Shown one piece after another: positions 57,148 to 64,000 of a DNA stretch of 64,000 bases. The notes under the pieces were generated by a model. That model searched no databases. It saw only the letters and a list, made by a program, of their open reading frames with translations, and had not been told where the DNA came from. This stretch comes from Burkholderiales bacterium (lineage in GTDB: Bacteria; Pseudomonadota; Gammaproteobacteria; Burkholderiales; Burkholderiaceae_C): the NCBI GenBank assembly GCA_028868825.1, contig JAGWTU010000002.1, positions 124,001 to 188,000 of the forward strand, given 5' to 3'. Position 1 is the first letter of the stretch, and each line of letters opens with the position of its first letter. The translations under genes and the position numbers were made by a program.

Positions 57148-60100
57148 ATGGACAGCCCGACCATCGCCCTCGCCCGCCCCGATTACCGCCTCGCCGACGC
57201 GCTCTGGGCGCCCTCGGGAACGGTGTACATCACCGGCACCCAGGCCCTCGTGCGGCTGATGCTGATGCAGCGCGCCCGCGACGCCGCGGCGGATCTCGCC
57301 ACCCAAGGCTTCGTCAGCGGCTACCGCGGCTCGCCGCTGGGCATGGTCGACCAGGCGATCTGGAAGGCCGGCGAGCGCTTCGGCGACGCCGGCATCCGCT
57401 TCGTGCCGGCGATCAACGAGGAGCTCGCCGCCACCCAGGTGCTGGGCACGCAGCGCGTCGAGAGCGACCCCGAGCGCACCGTCGCCGGCGTGTTCGCGAT
57501 GTGGTACGGCAAGGGCCCCGGCGTCGACCGCGCCGGCGACGCGATCAAGCATGGCAATGCCTATGGTTCGTCGCCGCATGGCGGCGTGCTCGTCGTCGCC
57601 GGCGACGACCATGGCTGCGTCTCGTCGTCGATGCCGCACCAGAGCGACCAGGCGTTCCAGGCCTGGCAGATGCCGATCGTCGCGCCGGCCAATGTCGCCG
57701 AGATGCTCGAATTCGGCCTCTACGGCTGGGCGCTGTCGCGCTACTCGGGCTGTTGGGTCGGCTACACGGCGCTGTCCGAGGTCGTCGAGAGCGCCGGCAC
57801 CGTCGACCTCGACGCGATCAACACGGCCGCCGCAGCCTGGGCCGATGCCGCGACCGTGGCCGCGCGCAGCGGCCACCGCGCACCGGCCGACGGCCTGCAT
57901 TACCGCTGGCCCGACCTGCCGTCGCTGCGCATCGAATCGCGCCTGGCCGACAAGCTGGCGGCGGTGGCGGCCTTCGCCGGCGTGAATTCGATCGACCGCC
58001 TCGTCATCGCCGCGCCGCGCGCGCGTGTGGGCATCGTCACCTGCGGCAAGGCGCATTACGACCTGATGGAGGTGCTGCGCCGGCTCGCGATCACGCCGGC
58101 GATGCTCGCCGATGTCGGCGTGCGGCTGTACAAGGTCGGCCTCGCGTTCCCGCTCGAGCGCCAGCGCATGGCGGCCTTCGCCGACGGCCTGCAGGAGATC
58201 CTCGTCATCGAGGAAAAGGGCCCGGTCGTCGAGAACCAGCTGCGCGAGATCTATTACAACGCCGCGATCCGCCCCGTCATCGTCGGCAAGCGTGACGCCG
58301 AGGGCGCGCCGCTGGTCTCCGCTTTGGGCGAGCTGCGGCCGTCGAAGCTGATCGAGATCGTCGCCCATTGGCTCGAGCGCCATTACCCGCGCCATGCCGG
58401 CCTCGGCGAACATCTGCAGCATGTGCGCGACTTCACCGCGCCGGCGCTGCTGTCCAACGCCGGCGACGCCGTCAAGCGCGTGCCGTATTTCTGCGCCGGC
58501 TGCCCGCACAACACCTCGACGCGCGTGCCCGAGGGCTCGACGGCGCGCGCCGGCATCGGCTGCCATTTCATGGCCAACTGGATGGACCGCAGCACGGCCG
58601 GGCTGATCCAGATGGGCGGCGAGGGCGTCGACTGGGTCTCGCACTCGATGTTCACGAAGACGCCGCATGTGTTCCAGAACCTCGGCGATGGCACCTATTA
58701 CCACTCGGGCTATCTCGCGATCCGCCAGGCCGTGGCGGCGAAGGCGACGCTGACCTACAAGATCCTGTTCAACGACGCCGTCGCGATGACCGGCGGCCAG
58801 CCGGTCGACGGCAAGATCTCGGTCGACGCGATCGCGCGCCAGGTCGAGAGCGAGGGCGTGCAGCGCGTCGTCGTCGTCAGCGACGACATCGCCAAGTACG
58901 ACGCGATCAAGCAGCGCTTCCCCGCCGGCACCGAATTCCACGACCGCGCCGAACTCGACGCCGTGCAGCGCCGCTTGCGCGAGATTCCCGGCGTCACCGT
59001 GCTGATCTACGAGCAGACCTGCGCGGCCGAGAAGCGGCGCCGGCGCAAGCATGGCGAGCTCGCCGAGGCACCGAAGCGCATCTTCATCAACGAGGCCGTC
59101 TGCGAAGGCTGCGGCGATTGCAGCGTGCAGAGCAACTGCGTCGCCGTGCTCCCGCACGAGACGCCCTTCGGCCGCAAGCGCCGCATCGACCAGACGGCCT
59201 GCAACCAGGATTACAGCTGCGCGCTCGGCTTCTGCCCGAGCTTCGTCAGCGTGCGCGGCGCATCGCTGCGCCGGCGCAGCGGCATCGCCGCTGGTGCCAA
59301 GGAGGCGCTGCTGGCGCGCGTCGCCGCGCTGCCGCAGCCCCCGGCGCATGACTGGGATGCGCCCTGGGACCTGCTCGTCACGGGGGTCGGCGGCACCGGC
59401 GTCGTCACCGTCGGCGCCGTCGTCGCGATGGCGGCGCATCTCGAGGCGAAATCCGCGAGCGTGCTCGACTTCATGGGCTTCGCGCAGAAGGGCGGCTCGG
59501 TGCTGAGCTTCGTGCGCATCGCCGACCGGCCCGAGCGGCTGAACCAGGTCCGCATCGACACCCAGCAGGCCGATGCGGTGCTGGCCTGCGACCTCGTCGT
59601 CGGCGCCTCGGCCGAGGCGCTGCAGGCGGTGCGCCATGGCCGCACGCGCATCCTCGCCAACACCCATGGCATCCCGGTCGCCGAGTCGCTGCGCAACCCC
59701 GACGCCGAGCTGATGGAGAACGAGCTGCTGGCGAAGATGCGCTTCGTCGCCGGCGACGACCGCGTCGAGACCTTCGACGCCCAGGATCTGGCCGAGGAAT
59801 TCCTCGGCGGCACGCAGACGGCGAATGTGCTGGCGCTGGGCTGCGCCTGGCAGCGCGGGCTGGTGCCGCTGTCGCTGGCGGCGATGGAGCAGGCGCTGCG
59901 GCTGAACGGCGTCGCCGTCGAGGCGAACCTGCTGGCGTTTTCGATCGGGCGGCTGGCGATCGGCGACGCGGCGGCGCTGCGCTCGCTGCGCGCCGGCGCC
60001 GGCGACGCTGCAGCCGACGAGACGCTCGAAGCGCTGCTCGAGCGCGCCCGCACGCATCTGACCGGCTACCAGGACGCCGCCTGGGCGCGCCGCTTCGAGG

Positions 60101-60741
60101 CGACGCTGGCGCCGCTGCGCGAGCGCGAGCAGGCCCTCGCCGGCCCCGGCGCGGCGCTGCCGTTGACGCAGGCCGCCGCGCGCAGCCTGCTCAAGCTGAT
60201 GAGCTACAAGGACGAGTACGAGGTCGCGCGGCTGTACACCGACGGCCGCTTCAAGGCCCAGCTCGAGGCGCAGTTCGAAGGCGATCTGACGCTGCAGTTC
60301 CACATGGCGCCGCCGCTGATCGCCAAGTCGCGCGATGGCCAGCCGCCGCGCAAGGTCACGCTCGGCCCCTGGCTGATGGGCGGTTTGCGCTGGCTCGCGA
60401 AGGCCAAGCGGCTGCGCGGCACGGCCTTCGATCCCTTCGGCCGCACGCAAGAGCGCCGCATCGAGCGCGAGCTGATCGCGCAATACGAGGCGCGGTTGCG
60501 CGAGCTGACCGCAATGCTCGACACGCTGCAAGCCGAGCCTGCCAAGGCGGCGCTGGCGCTGCAGATCGCCGCGCTGCCGCTGGCTATCCGCGGCTACGGC
60601 CATGTCAAGCTCGCGAACCTGGCGCTGGCACGCGCCCGCGAGGCCGAACTGCTGCACCGTCTGGCGCCGCAGCGCTATCCGAAGCCGCAGACGCCGGCGC
60701 AGGCCGGGCAGTTCAAGGGCGCCGCCGTCGTCGCCGGTTGA
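57148..60741 (+). CDS. Indolepyruvate ferredoxin oxidoreductase, fused form
   Basis: This 1,197-residue enzyme converts aryl-pyruvates (indole-, phenyl- or hydroxyphenylpyruvate) and CoA to arylacetyl-CoA and CO2, reducing ferredoxin. I chose ATG 57148 (MDSPTIALARPDYRLADALW). It holds a pyruvate-oxidoreductase-like N-domain (GFVSGYRGSPLGMVDQAIW), CAGCPHNTST, the ThDP-binding region with LGDGTYYHSG, Cys-rich [4Fe-4S] motifs (VCEGCGDCSV and SCALGFCPSF), and a gamma-type C-domain (GVGGTGVVTVGAVVAM). Fusion of the alpha and beta parts is usual in Proteobacteria. Divergent from an Lrp/AsnC regulator. Confidence 0.93.
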   Translation: MDSPTIALARPDYRLADALWAPSGTVYITGTQALVRLMLMQRARDAAADLATQGFVSGYRGSPLGMVDQAIWKAGERFGDAGIRFVPAINEELAATQVLGTQRVESDPERTVAGVFAMWYGKGPGVDRAGDAIKHGNAYGSSPHGGVLVVAGDDHGCVSSSMPHQSDQAFQAWQMPIVAPANVAEMLEFGLYGWALSRYSGCWVGYTALSEVVESAGTVDLDAINTAAAAWADAATVAARSGHRAPADGLHYRWPDLPSLRIESRLADKLAAVAAFAGVNSIDRLVIAAPRARVGIVTCGKAHYDLMEVLRRLAITPAMLADVGVRLYKVGLAFPLERQRMAAFADGLQEILVIEEKGPVVENQLREIYYNAAIRPVIVGKRDAEGAPLVSALGELRPSKLIEIVAHWLERHYPRHAGLGEHLQHVRDFTAPALLSNAGDAVKRVPYFCAGCPHNTSTRVPEGSTARAGIGCHFMANWMDRSTAGLIQMGGEGVDWVSHSMFTKTPHVFQNLGDGTYYHSGYLAIRQAVAAKATLTYKILFNDAVAMTGGQPVDGKISVDAIARQVESEGVQRVVVVSDDIAKYDAIKQRFPAGTEFHDRAELDAVQRRLREIPGVTVLIYEQTCAAEKRRRRKHGELAEAPKRIFINEAVCEGCGDCSVQSNCVAVLPHETPFGRKRRIDQTACNQDYSCALGFCPSFVSVRGASLRRRSGIAAGAKEALLARVAALPQPPAHDWDAPWDLLVTGVGGTGVVTVGAVVAMAAHLEAKSASVLDFMGFAQKGGSVLSFVRIADRPERLNQVRIDTQQADAVLACDLVVGASAEALQAVRHGRTRILANTHGIPVAESLRNPDAELMENELLAKMRFVAGDDRVETFDAQDLAEEFLGGTQTANVLALGCAWQRGLVPLSLAAMEQALRLNGVAVEANLLAFSIGRLAIGDAAALRSLRAGAGDAAADETLEALLERARTHLTGYQDAAWARRFEATLAPLREREQALAGPGAALPLTQAAARSLLKLMSYKDEYEVARLYTDGRFKAQLEAQFEGDLTLQFHMAPPLIAKSRDGQPPRKVTLGPWLMGGLRWLAKAKRLRGTAFDPFGRTQERRIERELIAQYEARLRELTAMLDTLQAEPAKAALALQIAALPLAIRGYGHVKLANLALARAREAELLHRLAPQRYPKPQTPAQAGQFKGAAVVAG

Positions 60742-60846
60742 ACGCGGGGTCGGGGTCGCGGCCCCGGATTCACGGACCGGGGTCGCGCCCGATGGCGGCG
60801 GCGTCGAAACCAGCGATCATCGGCACCCGCGCACCCCCCTGACCCG

Positions 60847-61953
60847 ATGCCGTCACCGTTGCCCGCCCCAGCCGCCACCGCACTCGACTTCGACGACGTG
60901 CCCTTCCGCGGCATCGTCGAGCAGTCACTGGCGGGCGTCTATGTCGTGCTCGACGAGCGCTTCATGTACGCCAACGACCGCTTCGCGGCGATGTTCGGCT
61001 ACCCGCGCGACGAGTTCATCGGCCGCCGCATGGTCGATTGCGTCACCGCCGATTCGGCCGCCGAGGTCATGCGCAACTACCACCGCCGCATCAGCGGCGA
61101 GGTGCGCGCGATCCATTACCAGACCAAGGGGCTGCGCAAGGACGGCGCCATCGTCCACCTCGAGCTCCACGCCTCGCGCGTCGAATGCCGCGGCCGGCCG
61201 GCGCTGGCCGGCGTCGCGCTCGACATCACCGAACGCGTGCTCGCGCAGGAGGCGCTGCGCGAGTCGAGCGCGCAGCTGCAGGCGCTGGCGCACCGGCTGA
61301 CCACGGCGCAGGAGGTTGAGCGGGCGCGGCTGGCGCGCGATGTCCACGACCTGCTCGGCGGCATGCTCAGCTCGGCCAAGTTCGACGTCTCGCGCATCGT
61401 CCGCCGCACCGCGGCGCCGGGGCAGGAGGAGCTGCATGGCATCGCGAGCGAGCTCGTCGAGCTGCTGCAGGAGACCATCGTCCAGGCGCGATCGATTTCC
61501 GAGGGGCTGCACCCGGCCGCGATCGAGCTGCTGGGACTCGGCGCCGCGCTGCGGCAGATGATGGACCGCTACGCCGCACGCCACGAGATCGAGGTCGTGA
61601 CGCAGACGCCGGGCGAACGGCTGAACCTGACGGTCGAGGTCGCGACGCAGATCTACCGCATCGCCCAGGAGGCGCTGACGAACGTCTCGCGCCATGCGCA
61701 GGCCAGCCGCGTCGAGCTGGCGCTGGCAGCCGCCGACGGTCGCTACACGCTGAGCCTGCGCGACGACGGCCGCGGCCTCGCCGCGGTGCCGCGGCGGCCG
61801 GGATCGATCGGACTCTTCAGCATGGCCGAGCGGGCGCGCGAGATCGGCGCCGAGTTGCGCGTCGCCGGGCATCCGGGAGGCGGCACCGAGGTCACGCTGA
61901 GCGGGCCGCTGCAGCCGCCGCCCGCGCGCCTCGAGGCGGAGGCCCCGCGATGA
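60847..61953 (+). CDS. PAS-containing NarL-type sensor histidine kinase
   Basis: This 368-residue soluble kinase has an N-terminal PAS domain (about 18-130: GIVEQSLAGVYVVLDERFMY to ALDITERV), then a HisKA_3 dimerisation domain with H167 (RARLARDVHDLLGGML) and a HATPase with YRIAQEALTNVSRHAQA and LRDDGRG. No membrane helix is seen, so it senses a cytoplasmic cue. Its TGA overlaps the response regulator ATG by 4 nt. Confidence 0.93.
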   Translation: MPSPLPAPAATALDFDDVPFRGIVEQSLAGVYVVLDERFMYANDRFAAMFGYPRDEFIGRRMVDCVTADSAAEVMRNYHRRISGEVRAIHYQTKGLRKDGAIVHLELHASRVECRGRPALAGVALDITERVLAQEALRESSAQLQALAHRLTTAQEVERARLARDVHDLLGGMLSSAKFDVSRIVRRTAAPGQEELHGIASELVELLQETIVQARSISEGLHPAAIELLGLGAALRQMMDRYAARHEIEVVTQTPGERLNLTVEVATQIYRIAQEALTNVSRHAQASRVELALAAADGRYTLSLRDDGRGLAAVPRRPGSIGLFSMAERAREIGAELRVAGHPGGGTEVTLSGPLQPPPARLEAEAPR

Positions 61954-62564
61954 TCGACCTGCTGCTCGTCGACGACCACCGCATCTTCCGCGCCGGCATG
62001 GTCCGGCTCGTCTCCGACGAGCCCGACATCCGCGTCGCCGGCGAGGCCGGCGACGGCGCGAGCGCGCTGGCGATGATCCGCGCCCACCGCTACGACGTCG
62101 TGCTGATGGACATCAACATGGGCGCGCGCAACGGCCTCGACACGCTCACCGCTCTGCGCGCCGAGCAGCCGCGGCTGCCGGTGATCATGCTGTCGATGTA
62201 CGTCGAGTCGCAATACGCGCGGCTGGCGCTGAAGCTGCGCGCCAACGCCTATCTGTCCAAGGACACGAGCCCCGAGGAGCTGATGGCGGCCGTGCGCCAT
62301 GTCGCCGGCGGCGGCGTCTATGTCAGCCCGGGCTTCAATGTCGCCGACAACACGCCGGCCACCGCGCATGCCGCGCTGACGCCGCGCGAGATGGAGGTGA
62401 TGCTGAAGATCGCCCGCGGCGTGCCGCTGACCGAGATCGGCAGCCAGCTCTGCCTGAGCGTGAAGACGGTCGGCTCGCACCGCAGCCGCATCCTCGTCAA
62501 GCTCGGCCTGGCGAGCAACGCCGAACTCGTGCAGTACGCGATGCGCCAGGGCCTGGTCGACTGA
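61950..62564 (+). CDS. NarL/LuxR-family response regulator
   Basis: This 204-residue protein has a receiver domain with D54 (VVLMDINMGARNG), S/T at IMLSM and K at AYLSKDTS, then a LuxR helix-turn-helix (LTPREMEVMLKIARGVPLTEI and VKTVGSHRSRILVKLGL). It is coupled to the upstream kinase. Its location 119 bp before paaA makes control of the phenylacetate genes possible but unproven. Confidence 0.94.
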   Translation: MIDLLLVDDHRIFRAGMVRLVSDEPDIRVAGEAGDGASALAMIRAHRYDVVLMDINMGARNGLDTLTALRAEQPRLPVIMLSMYVESQYARLALKLRANAYLSKDTSPEELMAAVRHVAGGGVYVSPGFNVADNTPATAHAALTPREMEVMLKIARGVPLTEIGSQLCLSVKTVGSHRSRILVKLGLASNAELVQYAMRQGLVD

Positions 62565-62683
62565 CCGGATCCTATCTCGGTGTTAACCCGCAGTCCGGCT
62601 CAGAACACCGCACCTGACGCGAAAGCACCGCGCTCCTTACCATAGCGTGTTGCATCGCCCGCTTTCATCCGAGAGGCTCCCCC

Positions 62684-63670
62684 ATGTACGCACAATTGGT
62701 CGAGACCGGCGCCCAGCGCCTGCGCGGCGTCGACGAGATGTCGGCGCAGGAACAGGCCTTCCAGCAGCGCATCGACGCCGGCGTCAAGATCGAGCCCAAG
62801 GACTGGATGCCCGAGGGCTACCGCAAGACGCTGGTGCGCCAGATCTCGCAGCACGCGCATTCGGAGATCGTCGGCCAGCTGCCCGAGGGCAACTGGGCGA
62901 CGCGCGCGCCGACGCTGCTGCGCAAGGCGATCCTGCTGGCGAAGATCCAGGACGAGGCCGGCCACGGTCTGTACCTGTACAGCGCGGCCGAGACGCTGGG
63001 CGTCTCGCGCGACGATCTGCTCGACGCGCTGCACTCGGGCAAGGCCAAGTACTCGAGCATCTTCAACTACCCGACGCTGTCGTGGGCCGACATCGGCGCC
63101 ATCGGCTGGCTCGTCGACGGCTCGGCGATCATCAACCAGATCCCGCTGTGCCGCTGCTCCTACGGCCCGTACTCGCGGGCGATGATCCGCGTGTGCAAGG
63201 AGGAGTCGTTCCACGCCCGCCAGGGCTACGACATCATGCTCGCGCTGTGCCGCGGCAGCGCCGAACAGAAGGCGATGGCGCAGGACGCGCTGAACCGCTG
63301 GTGGTGGCCTTCGCTGATGATGTTCGGGCCCAGCGACGCCGAATCGGTCAACAGCGCGCAATCGGCGGCCTGGCGCATCAAGCTGCACAGCAACGACGAG
63401 CTGCGCCAGAAGATGGTCGACCAGACGGTGCCGCAGGCCGAGCATCTCGGGCTCACCGTGCCCGACCCCGAGCTGCGCTGGAACGAAGCCACGGGCCATT
63501 ACGACTTCGGCGCCATCGACTGGGCCGAGTTCCACGCCGTGCTCAAGGGCAACGGCCCCTGCAACCGCGAGCGTCTGCGCACCCGCGTGCAGGCCTGGGA
63601 GGACGGGCAATGGTTCCGCGACGCGCTCGTCGCCCATGCCGAAAAGAAAACGTCGCGCGCCGCGGCCTGA
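62684..63670 (+). CDS. paaA: 1,2-phenylacetyl-CoA epoxidase, catalytic subunit
   Basis: This 328-residue diiron protein epoxidises the ring of phenylacetyl-CoA. Ligand motifs are visible in [17 protein letters not shown] (E-x-x-H) and [15 protein letters not shown] (E-x-x-x-H region). [20 protein letters not shown] at the start and [16 protein letters not shown] later are typical. It is followed 11 bp later by paaB and then paaC, the standard operon order. It acts on the product expected from the indolepyruvate oxidoreductase upstream. Confidence 0.96.
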   Translation: MYAQLVETGAQRLRGVDEMSAQEQAFQQRIDAGVKIEPKDWMPEGYRKTLVRQISQHAHSEIVGQLPEGNWATRAPTLLRKAILLAKIQDEAGHGLYLYSAAETLGVSRDDLLDALHSGKAKYSSIFNYPTLSWADIGAIGWLVDGSAIINQIPLCRCSYGPYSRAMIRVCKEESFHARQGYDIMLALCRGSAEQKAMAQDALNRWWWPSLMMFGPSDAESVNSAQSAAWRIKLHSNDELRQKMVDQTVPQAEHLGLTVPDPELRWNEATGHYDFGAIDWAEFHAVLKGNGPCNRERLRTRVQAWEDGQWFRDALVAHAEKKTSRAAA

Positions 63671-63681
63671 AAGGATTACCG

Positions 63682-63966
63682 ATGAGCAAGGAGTGGCCGC
63701 TGTGGGAAGTCTTCATCCGCAGCCAGCATGGACTCGCGCACAAGCATGTCGGCAGCCTGCACGCGCCCGACGCCGAGATGGCGGTGAACAACGCCCGCGA
63801 TGTCTACACGCGCCGCAACGAGGGCGTCAGCATCTGGGTCGTGCGCGCCGCCGACATCGTCGCCAGCAGCCCCACCGACAAGGGTGAGCTTTTCGAGCCG
63901 TCGAACAGCAAGGTCTACCGCCACCCCACCTTCTTCCCGATGCCGGAAGAAGTGAAGAACCTCTGA
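63682..63966 (+). CDS. paaB: 1,2-phenylacetyl-CoA epoxidase, subunit B
   Basis: This 94-residue protein begins MSKEWPLWEVFIRSQHGLAH, followed by HVGSLHAPDAEMAVNNARDVYTRR and IWVVRAADI, as in PaaB. It is a small structural component of the PaaABCE multicomponent epoxidase. Full length and normal. Confidence 0.96.
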   Translation: MSKEWPLWEVFIRSQHGLAHKHVGSLHAPDAEMAVNNARDVYTRRNEGVSIWVVRAADIVASSPTDKGELFEPSNSKVYRHPTFFPMPEEVKNL

Positions 63967-63974
63967 GGCCGGCG

Positions 63975-64000
63975 ATGCAGGATCCGCGATTCGACTATCT
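63975..64000 (+). CDS. paaC: Start of phenylacetyl-CoA epoxidase subunit C, cut by window edge
   Basis: An ATG 8 bp after paaB opens MQDPRFDY, truncated by the window edge. Gene order and a start resembling FDYLLRLGD of PaaC support the call, but only eight codons are visible. Confidence 0.6.

Overview
The window is very GC-rich DNA, packed with genes and strongly biased to G/C third positions. The gene content points to a heterotrophic betaproteobacterium of the order Burkholderiales: a PP2C/kinase gene beside nirBD-nasA, a DUF3563 gene, a PEP-CTERM protein of the MHFG type, a fused indolepyruvate oxidoreductase beside an Lrp/AsnC regulator, paaABC, and several TRAP transporters. The placement is inferred from gene content; no rRNA, tRNA or other phylogenetic marker is present.

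Layout. 0-6.7 kb: nitrate assimilation (nirB-nirD-nasA), divergent from a phosphatase-kinase fusion cut by the left edge. 6.8-11.8 kb (minus strand): a YjfB-like motility protein, an HD-GYP protein and a large Ser/Thr kinase-ATPase-TPR regulator; then an MFS permease. 13.2-15.1 kb: a decayed accessory patch with visibly lower GC. It holds a toxin gene with a nonsense mutation, an intact antitoxin, a nucleotidyltransferase gene with a nonsense mutation, and large nested inverted repeats. 15.1-27.2 kb: a DUF1631 protein, two tandem paralogous membrane GGDEF-EAL proteins, and two tandem secreted subtilases with C-terminal hexapeptide-repeat tails. 27.2-30.9 kb: small genes, a PEP-CTERM protein without its signal peptide, a cobalamin/siderophore-type binding protein, a GNAT and a TPR membrane protein.

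31.0-43.6 kb is the largest metabolic block. A TAXI-type TRAP system and a DctPQM TRAP system flank a six-gene operon that carries both a type I and a type II 3-dehydroquinate dehydratase, a shikimate-dehydrogenase-like enzyme, a Gfo/Idh/MocA oxidoreductase, a sugar-isomerase-like protein and a QuiC-type 3-dehydroshikimate dehydratase. Together these look like uptake of quinate, shikimate or related cyclic acids and their conversion to protocatechuate. A 16/19-conserved motif lies upstream of both halves.

43.6-56 kb: a Tat-lipoprotein molybdoenzyme with its cytochrome b, a phosphorelay kinase with a receiver protein, AIM24 and DUF4139 proteins, MAPEG, a TauE/SafE permease, glutathione transferase, O-acetylhomoserine sulfhydrylase, a thioesterase, DUF1697, a GFA protein and a tautomerase. 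56-64 kb: a second nested inverted repeat, then an Lrp/AsnC regulator divergent from indolepyruvate ferredoxin oxidoreductase, a NarL-type two-component pair, and the start of the phenylacetyl-CoA epoxidase operon (paaA, paaB, start of paaC). The oxidoreductase can make arylacetyl-CoA from aryl-pyruvates and PaaABC can consume phenylacetyl-CoA, so the right end reads as an aromatic amino acid/phenylacetate catabolic region.
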